A stretch of 64,000 nucleotides of DNA, from assembly GCF_051594765.1 (NCBI RefSeq), contig NZ_JBPPGJ010000003.1:62001-126000 (forward strand), written 5' to 3'. Within the stretch, counting starts at the first letter, position 1. Every line of letters begins with the position of its first letter. Positions 10,901 to 25,900 of the stretch are shown piece by piece. Source of the DNA: Paenibacillus_AR sp051594765. Its GTDB lineage: Bacteria > Bacillota > Bacilli > Paenibacillales > NBRC-103111. Both the position numbers and the translations under genes were made by a program. Under the pieces are notes generated by a model, which saw only the letters and a program-made list of their open reading frames with translations, did not search any database and was not told the origin of the DNA.

Positions 10901-13900
10901 CTCGGACAGCTTGCGGTCCAAGAGATACTGCACGGCATCCGGAACCCCCAGCTGCCTGCCTTGCGTGCTGGCAATCAACCGGGCTACCTGGCCCCGGTCA
11001 AAGCGCGAGCCGTCTACATCCCGGAGCATGCTCCAGCCCCGCTGGCCGGCCACATTGTAATACGCAGCGTACCATTCTTCCCCGGGCTTCGGTGCCGCCG
11101 CAGAGCCCGCCTCCGGGAACGCCCGGATCAGCATGGCCAGGAACTCGGGCTCCGTCACCCGGTTCTCCGGGCGGAACGAGCCGTCGTCGTAGCCGGTGAC
11201 GATCCCTTTTTCCAACGCCCAATCAATGGCCGTCTTCCCCCAATGGGCCGACGTATCCGGGAAACCTTTGGCCATAGCGGCGGCAGGACCGCCGGTACCG
11301 GCCAGTAACGAGAGCAGCAGTGCGGACGAGAGGATCAAGCGCAAGCATTTGGCCAATGGGTTCATGATGTCGAGTCTCCCTAATCGATAGTAGACGAGCC
11401 GTTTCTATCCAACTCTATTCTACTTTGTTTTGGGAGACGTGAAAACTGTCGAATGCAGAAGAAATAAGAAGAATTATGGAATATGTTTCCTTTCCCAATG
11501 TCGAAGAGTGCTGAAACTCTAATCCCCCTCTATGACATAAAGGGGTATATACTGATTTCAGAGGATTTCGGCACCCAGGAAGGCATCCGTTAGCAGCATC
11601 ATAAGGAGGATGAGAAGTATGATTGACGTGGGCCTATTCGTAGGAAATATGGAGAGGATGGTCACCTTCTACCGCGACGTTCTGAACTTTGAAACCGATT
11701 GGGACGGCGGCCTCTTCGCGACGTTCAAGAAGGAGACGGATCAGCTGTTTATGTTCGACCGCAAGCATTTTGCCGAGTCCATCGGCGAAGCCTATGTTCC
11801 GCCGAGCGGCATCAACCTGACCATGGAGATGTATATGCGTTTCGCCACCGCTCAGGTGGATCTGGAATATGAACGGCTGAAAGCGCTGGATGTCCGAATC
11901 CTTGAAGAATTGTCCACCAAGCCGTGGGGCCAGCGAAATTTCTTCATTGCAGACCCCGAGGGCAACATTATTGAAATCGGCGATTAGGGCTCCCCCCTAG
12001 GCGTCGCTAAGCATAACGAAAAAGCGGCCATGGGCCGCTTTTCATTGTACCTACCGGAACCGGAATCGTCTTGTCAGCTTCAGCCCGCGGTCCGCCAGCC
12101 AAACCACGGACGAGAGCAGCATCAGGTCGAAGGAGATGTTGAAGCCGAACAGATGCTTGCCCAGATCCGCTTCCCCGTCTCCGATGACCGGCGTCACGAA
12201 TTGGAGGAGTCCGATGAGCCCGACGAAGGCGAACAGCTCCAGATAGATCCGCTCCTTGGCGCTTCCGGCCCTCCAGTAGCTCCGGATCAGAACCCCGAAG
12301 TAACCGGCGAACACCAGGGCGATGAACCACAGCCGGTTCGGCAGCACCTCATGCTTGAACTCGCTCCAATAGCTGAACGTATCGGACAGAGCGCCGCGCG
12401 GGCGTCCCTCCGCTTTCTCGTAATTGCCCAGGTAATAAGGCCGGATGCTGAAGCCGTTCTCCGCCGCCGTCTCCAGCTTGTGGTAGAAGCGGACCGGATG
12501 CTTCAAGTAGAAGAGCCCCACCTTGGCATGGCTGAACCGGGGATGGTATTCGTTGGCGAACACGGGATCCTTCTGGTCGATGGGCGCCTTCTCGAAGTAG
12601 TTGGTCCCGGCATTCACCGCCAGCTTCTCCGGCAGCCCCAGCTCCCGCAGGTCCTGCTCCGGCGTGTCCGAGCCCTTCAGCACCCCGTAGAAGACGGTCT
12701 GGTATTCGTTGATGATCTTGATTTCGCGGGGCAATGAAAAATAGATGGCTGCCGACGCCAGCACCAGCACGCCCGTTAACATGTAGATCCTCTTCCGCCA
12801 GCCCGGATTCATCCGCAGACTAGCGAAGCGCCAGATGAGCAGCGCCAGAAGAATGCCCACCGGAGCGTTCTGCACCTTGGCTGCAATCAGGAACAGGGCG
12901 GAGATGAAGAAGCCCGTCAGCGCTCCGCTGGACGGCTCCTCCTGGGCAAGCATTCGCAGGGCGAAGCCCAGCGTCAGGAGGAGGAATATTAAGGATACCG
13001 GCTCGCTGAACAAGGAATTGTAATAGGCCGAATAGCCGACGTCCGCGAACATGAGCACGAAGAGAACCGCCAGAAGGGCGCGTACGGCCGGGTGACTGAT
13101 CCGGTTATAACGGAGCACCATCCAGGCTGCCGCCACGAACAGGGCGATGTAGAGGAAGGCCAGCATCCGCATATCGAACAGGCCGTCTCGCAGCAGTGCC
13201 CAGCTGAGCCCCTTGGCTGCAAGCACCGGCACCAGCGAGCTGGTGACATAGCCGCCCAGCCCCATCTCCGTCAGCTTGAACTCCCGGATGAAGTATCCGA
13301 AGAACTTGTCCTCGTAGGTCATCGAAGGATCGGTATACCCCAGACCTACGGTCCCCATGATCCGTTGGAAATCGCCGTTGTCGGCCATCCCCACCACGGG
13401 GCCTGTCAGCAGAAGCACCGCCAGGATGACGGCGGCCGCAGCAGCGGCGATCCATTCGATGCCGTAGCTTTTGGGCTTCATGATGCTTGTTGCCCTCCCT
13501 TGCCGGTACCGAGACGCTGCTGCAGCTTGGCGCCCAGCCCCTCGAACTTCACGGTGAATGCGGTGAACGCCCGGGAGCCTACGATCCAATCGGCCAGCTT
13601 GACGCAGAGCCAAGCGAAGAGCATGCCTCCGAAGACGTCGATGACCCAGTGGATCTTCAGGTACATGGTCGACAGGATGATGGAGATGCAGTAGATCGAG
13701 AGAATCGTCTTATACCAGCGGCTCTTCTCCCGGAGGGACAAGAGGAGACCGGCGAACGCGATGGAGGTGTGCATGCTCGGGAAGCAATTGAGCACGGTCT
13801 GGAAGGTTTGCTCCGGTGTCATGACCCGCTCCAGCAGATCCGGCGTTCCCTGCACGTACCATACCTCCTGCAGCAGAATGGTGTTGTAGAACGGCAGAAT

Positions 13901-16900
13901 GAGAGGCACCTGCAGCAGATAGCCTGCCAGCGAATAGCGGCCCATGCGTGCCACATCCTTGGTGAAGAAAGCCCGGATGACGCAGATCCAGTACGAGAGC
14001 GTAAAGCCGTACGCATACACCCACTGCATGTAACGGGTGAGCCAATGGGGCTGCCAATGGCGCAGGAAGGCCGCGTCGTTCAGCGGAATCCGGTCGAAGG
14101 CTTCATTCCAATGGAATATATGGCGCACCGACTCGGTCTGCCAGCCCACCACCCGGTGCCAGAAGGGATTCGCATAATTGTAGATCAGGTAAAAGGCCAG
14201 CAGCGTCAACAGTCCCGCCGGCATAAAATTCACCCAGCTGATCTGCTTCGCATCCCGCCGGACACCGATGAGAGCGGCGGCCAGAAGCAGGACGCAGATC
14301 CAGCTCCAGCTCTGGACCCGGGTGATGGCATAGATGACGCCGGCCGTCAGGATGAAGAGAGCCGGCAAATAAGTGCGGCGCAGCGCCCACTCCACCGGCT
14401 TCAGCTTGCCGCCGGACGGGAGGGCGTCCCACGCTTGGGTTTCGTCAGACATGGGGGAGGTCCCCTTTCTTCCTTCGTTGGATTAAAGTATGGGCCGCGA
14501 AGAGCGCGACCAAGGGCATCAGCGGCACCGAATACCGGGAATGGGCCAGATACACCATGTGAAGCAGGGACATGTAGCCGAACAAGAGGAGCAGCAGCCC
14601 GGCCTCTTTGTGGCGCCGCATGCGCCACATGCCCATGAAGCCCGGAATCAGCAAGGCGTAATGGTACAGAATGGGCACCGCCAGCGGGATCCCCGGCAGG
14701 GCCATCCAGTAGAAGACGTCGCCCCAGAAGAGGGCGAACTTGCCGACCGTGTACCAGGACAGGTACAGGAACGGTTTTTCCGAGAAGCCCTTCCGGATGC
14801 GTTCCTTGGCCATGGCGGTGTCCTGCTCGTCGTTGATCCACAGATCGTCCGTCGTGTGCCAGGTCCGCTGCTCCTCCAGGAACAGCGCCGGAACGGTCCA
14901 CGGGTAGGTTCCCAGCAGGAGCGGATTGCCCCCCGCCTTGGTCAGCGGGATGAAGTGTCCGCCGGACACCTCATAGTTCCGCGCCCACCAGGGGGCAAGG
15001 CAGAGGACGAACACGGCCGAGGTGATCAGCCCGCAGTTGACGAGCTTCCTCCACGGGATCTTCGCCCCGTAGAGGTAATAGAAAAAGACCAGTCCCGGCC
15101 ACAGCGCGATGGTGGGACGGACATAGACGGCGGCCGCCCACAACAGGCCGAAGAGGAGCGCCCAGTGGGAGCTGGGCTCCTCCATGGCCCGAAGCGCCGC
15201 ATAGACCAGCAGCAGCAGGAACAGGAGGAACAGTGACTCGGTGAAGATGAACAGGGACATGAGCCAGAGCGGCGGATAGAAGGAGCTTAGGGTTACGGCC
15301 CAAATGGCCGTCCGTTCCCCGAAGATCCGGGAGCCGATCCGGTATAGCAGATACAGAGCGGCGCCGACCATAGCGGCCTGTAGCACCCGGAAGGTCTGCT
15401 CCAGGGCGACACCTCCGCCGGTGATCTTGTAGAGAAGCGCCAGGGTTCCCGGCAGCGCCGGGGTGATGAAGACGGTCGGGCGGTTCGGGTCGTTGTAGGT
15501 GAAGCGTCCCTCCTCCGCCAGAATCCGGGCCGATTCCAAATAACCCCGGTCATCGGAGCCGTAATCGTACCGCGTGCCGAAGAAGCCGATCAGCAGGCAC
15601 TTGAGCAGGAAAGTTGCGGCCAGGAGGATCAGGACCGTCTTCCGGTATCGATGGGTGGTCCAGGAGGCTCGGGGGCCTCGCTGTGTATGAGTATCCAATT
15701 CGTTCACGCCGCCTCTACCCCTTCCACCCAATCAAGGAGACGCCGGCCAGGATCAGCACGCAGCCGATGATCTTGGCGGCATTCAGCGGCTCGCCGAAGA
15801 TATAGTAAGCGCCGATGACGGCAAGGATATAGGCTAGGCTCTGGATCGGGTAAGCCATGCTGAGCGGTACCCGGGACAGAATGTAGAGCCACAGCACAGT
15901 GGCCACCCCGTACATCGCCAGTCCGGAGAGCACGTAGGGCGACAGGAACAGCTGGAACACCCCGCCGACGGTGCCGAAGCCGCCGGGGCTTTTTTGCATG
16001 CCGAACTTCCACAGGAACTGCCCGCTCACGAGTATCAGGGTGTTAATCACAATGAGTATGAATGAGACCGGGGTCATGCGCATCTTTCCTCCTTCAAGAA
16101 ACACTTCTCCTATCTTACCGAATTTACCAGCCGAATTCCAACCCCCCTTCGCTTGGGGGGAGGCGCAGCGTGATCAGCGACGTCTAACGGTTGCCACGGA
16201 GCTTATTCGCTCGCCAGAGGGCAACTTCATTTTCTAACGGTTGCTATAGCGCTTATTCGTCAAAATATCGCTTCCCCGTTGCTGTAGACGAAGAAATAAC
16301 GTTCCTGACAACCGTTACCATGCAAAATCGCGGATCATCAGGCGAATAACCCTTCTGGCAACCGTTAGCTAACCCAGCCTCCACCCTGGAGACGCCCCCT
16401 CCGCCCAACACAACACCAAACAAAAAAAGAGAGGCCGCAGCCTCTCTTCCCGTTGCCGTTCCTATCCTGCCGTTCCTATCCTGCCGTTCCTATCCAGCCG
16501 TTCAGTCCTCCGGCTTGCGCAGCACGGCCACGATGGCCGGCGAATCCGGAGCGTACGGCTCGCCCTGGAAGCTGCCGTACAGCTCGGGAACCGGCAGTCC
16601 GAACTGGTCCATAATCTGCAGCAGCTCTTCACTCTGCAGCGGCAGGAGCCGGACCTCGCTCTCGTAGGTCTCCCGAGCCTCCCGTCCCTCCACCGTCAGG
16701 TGGCCCAGGAACAGGATGCCGTCCTCCCCCATCTCGTAGGTGCGCCGGAAGACCACCCGGTCCTCTCCCGCTTGGCGCTCGATCAAGGGCAGCTCCTTCA
16801 CGTGGTCCCGGAGGATCCGGTCGTAATTGACGACCTGGAGGACCAGGGTGCCTCCCGGCTTCAGCCGGTCGTACATCCGGATCACCGCATCGGCGATCTC

Positions 16901-19900
16901 GATGAGATTGTCCAGATGCACCAAGGAGTTGCCTACGCACAGCACCGCATCATAAGCTTGGGCCGGCAGGGTGTTCAGGCCCCGCATATCCATCTGCAGC
17001 GGCCGGAAGCCCTCGCCTCCGGCCTCCGCCGCTTTGACCTCCATCCGTTCGGTCATAGCCGGATCCACATCGATGGCCGTCACCCGGTATCCGAGCTTCG
17101 CCAGCTCCAAGGCCAGATTGCCCGTTCCCGCCGCTACGTCGAGGATGGCGCCACCCGCCGGAACCCGTCCGGCCACGAACCGGACCTGGGGGGCCGATGC
17201 GGGGAACAGCTCGTCATAATACCGGCTTAGCGTTTCATAGAAGCCCACGTTCTTTCCCACCTTTTGCCGCGTCATCTTTCTAGTGTGCCCGCTTACTCGC
17301 CCTTAAACCGCAGGGACTCCAGCGCCCCCTTCAGGTCCTTCAGGTTCGTTTCGGTCCGGACGGCATCCTTCAGGCGCAGGCGAACCTCATACGTGACCCC
17401 GTTCTTCGCGAACAGGATGCTCTTATCCTCGTAAGGAACCTTGTGGATCGAGTAATGCACATCGAACTGCTTGGCCGGAAGGCCCAGGATCTCGATGTCT
17501 GTGATCTCCAGCTTGTAGTCGGCATCGTTCTCCTTGCTCTCCTTCTGGCTCTTCTCCATTTCCTCGAGAAGCTCGGCGTAGGACTGGGACTTATCCGCCG
17601 AGATGGAGAAGCTGCCTCCCGTGAACGCAAAGGTCACTCTCTCTCCCTCGTCGTCATCCCCCGCCGATCCGGTACGGCCCGACCGCTCCCAATACTCCGG
17701 CACCTCCAGCGCATAGCCGAAGTCCTTGCTGCGGTACTCCACCTTGTTGGCGTAGTCGATCAGGTCCTCCTCGTCCTCCATGTAGCCGATGGAGGCGTTG
17801 CGGCTGCCGGACAGCTCGAAGGAGGCCTTCACCTTGGACACCAGCTCCTCCGCCTCCTTGGCCGGCGTCTCCTTCGGATAGCCGATCTCGAGGCGGTACT
17901 TGTACCCGTCCTTCTCCACGAAGAAATACTTCACCGTCGTCCACTTGTCCCCCAGGGTGTAGCTGAAGGTCCACTCCTTGGCGGCCAGTCCCGCCACCTT
18001 GGCGTTCTCCGTCTCCCCGGCTTCGACATAGCCGGCGGCATATTGGCCGGCGATCCGGCTGGCGGTGCGGTCCGCCCATGCGGATAGCGTATCTCCCTCC
18101 GCCATCGAGGCCATATACACCTCCGCATGCCGGGTGCTGCCGCTGTTCTCATAACGCCCGGTGACGCTGTAATCCTCCTCCCACTCCGCAGGTACGGAGA
18201 AGGAGTAGCCGTATTCCGGATGCACGTAGCGCTGATAGCCCGAATCCTCCACGGCAATATCCTTCAAGGTCTTGTCGCTCTTGTCGAAGGCGAAGGTGAA
18301 GCTGTCCAGGAGCTCCGTGTAGCCCTTGCGCTTCATGCTGTTCTTGTAGACCTGCTCCGAGTAGATGGCGGCGCCCACGTAGTAGATGTAATCCCCATGA
18401 TCATATGCCCGCAGCTCGTAATAGCCGTAGTCGTCCTTGCTGATGACCCGGGCATAGGAGCCGTTTTTGCCGTCGACATACTTGCGGTCCAGAATGGTGC
18501 CCCCCTCCGCTTGGGAGGAGAGAGACTTCAGGAGAGCGCTCTTGGAATATTCGTACGACTTCTCCTCGACCGACACATGGAGGGAGTACTCCCCCTTGGC
18601 ATCGCCCAGGGTGATGGAGTTGCCCTTCTTCGACTGGTAGTACGTATCCGCGCCGGAGGGATACTTCATGGACCAGCCGTACCGGCTGTCGCCGATATGG
18701 GTCTTGCCCGCGTCGGAGTCGAAGTCCCCTTCTTTCCCCGCTGCAGCGCCGGATATGCCGTCCTCCTGCTGCAGCTCGCCGAACGTCACGCTCCGGCTTA
18801 CGTCGGAGGTCCCCGATACCAGCGCGAAGTTGGCGGATTCCCCAGGCAGGTATCCCTTCAGCAGCTCGTTGAACTCCACCAGGTTCCGCACAGGCTTGCC
18901 TCCGACGGACAACAGCTTGTCGCCGCTCTTGATGCCGGCTTTGTCTGCCGGGGAGCCCGGCTCCACGTAGCTGACGGTCGGCGGCTCGTCACTGGGGATT
19001 CCGACGACGGCGGCCCAGCTCTCCTCCAGCTCCAGACCGGCGTACGGACGCTTCACCTTGCCGTATTGCAGGAAATGCTTCAGCACGTACTGAACCGTAT
19101 CCGACGGAATGGCGAAGCCCAGGTTGTCCACGCCGTAGTCGGAGAACTTCAGCGTATTGATCCCGACGACTTCCCCCTTCAGGTTCACGAGAGCGCCGCC
19201 GCTGTTGCCGGGGTTAATGGCCGCATCCGTCTGAAGCAGCCGGTACGTGGAATTAACGGAGCGGTCCAGACCGCTAATGACGCCCACCGTCACCGAATTC
19301 CGGAGCGAAAAAGAAATCGGTGTGCCGATGGCGATCACCGTATCTCCCACCTGAGCCGCCGTGGGGGCGGCGAATACCGCCGGCTTCAGGCCCGTGGCCT
19401 CGATGCGAACCAGCGCCAGATCGCTCTCCTCGTCCATGTGGGTGGTCTTGCCTGCGTATTGTTTGCCGTCGGCGGTGACGACCACGATGGGGTCCATCTC
19501 CTGCACGACGTGCGCATTGGTTACGATGTAGCCGTCGGAGCGCACGATCACACCTGTGCCGTGGGCCAGATCGAAGCGGCCCGCACTGCTCCCCGCCGTC
19601 TTGTGCTTGCCGATGATGGCTACGACCGAGGGCGAGGTGGCCTGGATCGCCTGGGTAATATTCCCCGAGCCGGCCCCTTGTCCGTTCGTATCGTTGGACT
19701 CCGCACTGATCATGGTCTTCACGGGACCGATGCTCATCGTCACGCCCGGATCTCCCTCAGACGGCGACGCTTGAACCGCCGTTCCCCATGCCGTTCCTTG
19801 AAGAAGGGCCGCCGCCATGGCTCCTGCGGCAATCCGGTATCCCCATTTCTTCATCGTTCACTACTCCCTCCAAGCCTCTCCCGGCTGTGATCTTCTCTAT

Positions 19901-22900
19901 ACGTACTGCCTGTACTCTGAATGTAACATGGGTTGGGTTTTCCCACAATGAAGGGTTTTGTCGAAGGGTAGCGAAAAGGCGGATGCCCGCCTCGGACACC
20001 CGCCTTGCTGAAGGGATGGCTCTTATAAGGATTGATAATATCCGCGAAGCGGCTTCTGCAGGGCCTCGTAGCCCGATTCGTAGAGCTTCCGGTAGAGCGT
20101 GTGGCGCTCCGGATCTCCGGAGACGGTGCGGGCCCCGCTCTTGTCGATGGCCTGCGCCGCCTCTTCCGCGCTGGCGTAGGAGCCGGCGCCGATGCCGGCC
20201 GCCATGGCTGCGCCGAGCAGCGTAGCCTCCGGAATCGGAGGCAGCTCCAGCGTGAAGTCGGACACGTCCGCCTTCACCTGCAGCCAATGGGGATTCCGGG
20301 TGCCGCCGCCGACGACCTGCAGCCGGACGATGGGGCTGCCCGCAATCTCCTCCGCCGAGCGCCGGATGGCCTCCAGCTGGTAGGCAGTGCCCTCCAGGAG
20401 CGCCTTGATGATGTCGCCCTGGCCGTGCTCCTTCGTCAGCCCGATGAAGGCGGCCTTCGCCTTCGTATCCGGTGCGGGCGCCCCGCTGCCGGTCAGATAC
20501 GGGAAGTACAGAATGCCGGTAGGCCCGGGCTTCGTCTTGTCGAGCAGGCCGAGCATCCGCTCGTAGGAGATGGGCTCTTCGCCCAGTTGGGCGCGGAGCC
20601 ATTCCACGGAGCCGCCGGAGGACGAGTTGCCGCCCATCCAGAAGAAGCGGTCCTTGGCCACATGGCAGCCGAAGGACAAGCCCGATTCGAACTCCTGGCG
20701 GCCGAGAGGCTTCTCCTCCAAGGTGCCCACCAGCGTCTCCGCCGTGCCCATGGAGTCATAGATGACGCCGGGGGTAATGGCGCCCACCGCCAGGGCGGCC
20801 ACCACGTGGTCATGGCCCGCAATGGCCACCGGCATCCCTTCGGCCAAGCCGGTCTCCGCCGCTGCGGCCGGCGTGATGCCGCCGAGCGTGGTGCCGGACG
20901 GGGTCGCCTCCGGGTAGATGGCCGGATCGATGCCGAACTTCCGGAGCCACGGCTCATCCCATTGCTTCGTATCGACCCGGAACGCATAGGTGCGTGCCGC
21001 TAGGGAATAGTCGAAGCCCATGACGCCGGACAGCCGGTACGCGATGTAGCCGGAGGCCGACAGCCACCGCGCCTTCGGGGTGAAGGCCTGCGGGTAATGC
21101 TCCTTCAACCATAGGAGCTTGGCCAATCCCAGCTTGAAGCTCAGGTGCAGGCCGCTGGCTTGGAAGCGCTCGAAGGTGTCGCATTGGGACTTGATATAGT
21201 CCGCCTGGGGCCTGGAGCAGGTATCGAACCAGGGCATGAAGGGGGATAAGGGCTTGCCGGTGTCCAGATCCACCAAGAGGCCGCTCTCCGCCATGCTGGT
21301 GATGCCGACGGCTTCGATCTTGGCCGGGTCCACGCCCCGCGTCACTTCGCGAACCGCCGACGCCAGGAGCTTCCACATCTCCTCGGGCTCATAATAGAAT
21401 TCTCCGCGCTCATTCTGATGGGTCGCGGTGGGCCGGCTGGCAATGGCGAGGGCCTTGCCGTCCTTGCCGAACAAGCCGGCTTTACTGTTGGTCGTGCCGA
21501 TATCGATGCCAAGAAGCATGGGGCTTCCTCCGTTTTGTTCACGTAGTCACGATTCATGTTTCATTCTATCCCGCCCCGGACAAATTCGCAACGATAAATG
21601 TACGTACAAGTTGTTCAGGTGTGCGGCCGCTCCCGAAGACAAAAAAACCGGCCCGGGCAAGCCTCGCATGTCGCGAAGCTTGCTCTAGGCCGGTCTCGGG
21701 ATCACCGCTTGCCCGGGTCGTAGGGCTCGCCCAGGGCGGCCGGGGCGACTGCCTTGCCGACAGCCCCTGCCAGCACCAGAATGGTGAGCACGTAGGGAAG
21801 CATGAAGATGAATTCCTGCGGAATGTTCGCCGACCACTCGTACAGCTGCACCACGTTCCGCAGCGAGGTGGCGAAGCCGAAGAACACCGCGGCCCCCAGG
21901 GCGCCGAACGGGTTCCACTTGCCGAAGATCATGGCCGCGATGGCGATGAAGCCTTGGCCGGAGATGGTGTTGTGCGAGAACGCGCTGGTAGTGGTCAGGG
22001 TGATCGTCGCCCCGCCCAATGCCGCCAGGGCGCCGCTCAGCATAACGCCGATGTAGCGCATCCGCTGTACCTTGATGCCGACGGTATCCGCAGCACTCGG
22101 GTGCTCGCCCACGGCGCGCAGCCGCAGGCCGAACGGCGTCCGGAACAGCGCGTACCAGGTGATGAGCACCACGGCATACGCCAGATAGGTCGGCGGATAG
22201 GCCCGGAACAGCGCCGCTCCGAGGAACGGGATGTCCGACAGGAAGGGCACCGCCGTCTTCGAGAAGACCTCATTCAGGTGCGTCGTCTCCGCCGAGCCCT
22301 CGAAGAGCAGCTTCACCAGGTACAGGCACAAGCCCGCCGCCAGGAAGTTGATGACGACGCCGCTGACCGTCTGGTCCGCCTTGAAGGTGATGGTCGCCAC
22401 CGCATGGACGAGTGACAATAGCATGCCTAGGATGAAGGCCGCCAGCATGCCCACCCAGGGGGACAGGGCGCCCATCCCTCCGTCCTCGGCATAGAACGAG
22501 AAGACTCCCGCCCCGAACGCACCAACCACCATCAAGCCTTCGATCCCGATATTGACGATACCGGACCGTTCGGAGAATATCCCGCCCATGGCCGCCAGGA
22601 TCAGGGGCGTGGAGAATACCAACGTGATATTGATCAGCTCTGCCAGATTCACCCTGCCGCCCCCTCCTTCTTGCGGCCGCCGGTCAGCGGGCGCAGCAAC
22701 CAGCGGACCATGCCGCTGGCCGCCACAAAGAATATGACAAGCGCAATAACCACCCGGATGATCTCCGGGGGAACACCCGCTTCGAAGCTCATGCCTGCGG
22801 AGCCGTAGGTCAGGGAGCCGAACAGGGTTGCTCCCAGCAGCACGCCGACGGGGTTGTTGCCGCCGAGGAGCGCCACCGCGATCCCGTCGAAGCCATAGCC

Positions 22901-25900
22901 CGAGCTGGCCGCCGCAACGGTCTGATAGCCGAATACGCCCAGCGCCTCGAACACGCCTGCCAAGCCGGCGAAGACACCGCCGATGAACATGGCCTTGACC
23001 ACGTTCCGGTTTACGTTGATCCCTGCATATTGAGCTGCATGGGGATTATGACCCACCGCCCGCAGCTCATAGCCCATCTTGGTCTTCCACAGAATGATGA
23101 AGAAGACGGCTACCGCCACCAGCGCCAGTGGGATGCCCCAATGGATGCGGGAACCGCCCATCCATTCGCCCAATTGGCTCCAGGTGAGGGAGGCCGTGGA
23201 ATGGATGTTCTCGGACCGCTGCTGCCCCTTGCGGAGCAGGAAGTGGCTGATGACGTAATTGGACAGGAACAGGGCAATCCAGTTCAGCATGATGCTGGTG
23301 ATGACCTCGTTGACGCCGCGAGCGGCCTTCAGCCAGCCGGCAATGGCGCCCCAGAGTCCGCCAGCAACGGCTCCGGCCAGCACGGCCAGCGGAGCATGCA
23401 GGAAGGCGGGCAGGAAGTCTACCTTGATGCCGACCCATACCGCACCCAGGCTGCCCATGATCACTTGGCCTTCGGCCCCGATGTTGAACAGGCCGGTGCG
23501 GAAGGCAAAGGCGACGGACAGACCCGTCAGGATGAGCGGCGTAATCTGCCGCAGCGTCTCCCCGAAGTCATACCGGGTTCCGAACACCTTGATGAACAGT
23601 GCCTGATACGCGACCAGAGGATTGTAGCCCCCGATCAGCATGATGGCCGCTCCGCACAGAAGACCGAGGACGATCGCCGCCAGCGGGATGAGAGCGGAAT
23701 CCTTGACAAACCAACGCATGTACTTGCCCATGCTATCCCTCCGCTCCTTTCCCGCCGGTATTGCCTGCCATGAGGCAGCCCAGCTCCTGATCATTGGTTT
23801 CTTCCGGACGGACCTCGCCGACCACCCGTCCTTCATACATGACGACGATCCGGTCGGACAGCTTCAGAATCTCATCCAGCTCGAAGGAGACCAGCAGGAC
23901 GCCCTTGCCCTTGTTCCGCTGCTCGATCAAGCGGCTGTGGATGAATTCGATGGCACCTACGTCCAGCCCGCGGGTGGGCTGAGCCGCAATCAAGAGGTCC
24001 GGGTTCTTGTCGACCTCCCGGGCGATGATGGCCTTCTGCTGGTTGCCGCCGGAGAGCGAGCGGGCCTTGGTGTGCGTACCCGGAGTCCGGACGTCGAACT
24101 CCCGGATCAGGCGGACCGCATGCTCCTCCATGGCCTCTTCGTTCATGAAGCCGTTCTTGTTGAACGGCGGCTTGTAGTAGGTGCCGAGCGCCATATTCTC
24201 CCGCATGCTGAAGTCCAGCACCAGCCCGTGCTTGTGCCGGTCCTCCGGGATCAGGGAGAGTCCCGCCTCGGAGATCACCCGTGGGGTACGGTTGGTCAGA
24301 TCCTTGCCGTTCAGCAGGATCTGGCCTCCCTCCGCCTTGGCCAGTCCAGTCAGAGCCTGGATCAGCTCGCTCTGCCCGTTGCCGTCCACGCCGGCCACTC
24401 CGAGAATCTCTCCGCTGCGGACCTCCAGCGAGATGCCGTTCAGCGCCTTCAGCCCCCGGGCGTCGCGGACGGTCAGCTCGCGGACCTGCAGCACCGGCTG
24501 TCCCACCTTGGATTCGCCCTTGGCGATCTCGAAGGAGACGTTGCGACCCACCATGGCTTCCGCCAAAGCTTGGGGTGTTGTCTCCCCCGTCTGAACGGAG
24601 CCTACCACCTTGCCTCTGCGGATGATGGTGACCCGGTCTGCAATGGCCATAATTTCCTTGAGCTTGTGGGTGATGAGAATGATGGACTTGCCTTGGGCCA
24701 CCAGATTCCTCATGATGTCGAGGAGCTCCTCGATCTCCTGCGGAGTCAGGACCGCCGTCGGCTCGTCCAAAATAATAATATCCGCACCGCGGTACAAGGT
24801 TTTGAGAATCTCCACCCGCTGCTGCATCCCGACCGAGATATCCTCGATCCGGGCGTAGGGGTCCACCTTCAGGCCGTACAGCTCGGACAATCGCTGCACC
24901 TCGGCCGCCGCTTGACGGATATTAATCGCGAGGCCCTTCTTGGGCTCGCTTCCCAAAATAATATTCTCCGCTACGGTAAAAGGGTGCACCAGCTTGAAGT
25001 GCTGGTGCACCATTCCGATACCGAGCTTGATTGCTTTATTCGGCCCGTCGATGACGACACGTTCGCCGTTCACGAGAATATCCCCTTCTTCGGGCTGATA
25101 CAGCCCGAAGAGGATATTCATGAGCGTCGACTTGCCGGCGCCGTTCTCTCCCAGGAGCGCGTGGATCTCGCCCTTCTTCAGCTCCAGGGAGATGGAATCA
25201 TTCGCCACGATGCCGGGGAACCGCTTGGTCACCCCGCGCATCTCGACCACGACGGGAGCGGATTCTAAGGCTGCCGCTCGGTTCATGGAATCACGCTCAC
25301 TTTTCCGGAACTTTGATTTCGCCGCTTACGATCTTCGCTTTGTACTCGTCGACCTTCTTGATGACGTCGGCCGGTACGTTCGGGTTGTTGGCCGGAAGAC
25401 CTACGCCGTTGTCCTTCAAGCCCAGGGTAACCGGCTTGGTGTCGAAGGTGCCGTTCTCGATCAGGGACTTGGAGGCCTCATACACCGCACGGTCTACATA
25501 TTTCATCATGGAGGTCAGGGTTACGTCGGTGCCGAACTCCAGAGATTGGTCCTTATCCACGCCGATAACCCATACTTTCTTGCCGCCCTTCACGCGGTCC
25601 TTGGCTTCATTGAACACGCCGTTGCCGGTTGCGCCCGCAGCGTGGAAGATGATGTCCGCGCCGTCGTTGTACATGGTGGCTGCGGCGGATTTGCCCAGGT
25701 CCGGCTTGTCGAAGGCGGCAGTGTAGTTCACCAGCACCTTGGCGTCGGGCTTAACAGCTGCGACACCCGCTTTGAAGCCGGCTTCGAAGCGCTTGATAAC
25801 CGGGATCTCGATGCCGCCGACGAAGCCGATCTTGTTCGACTTGGTCATCAGGCCTGCGACCACGCCCACCAGGTAGGAGCCTTCATGTTCGGCGAAGGTG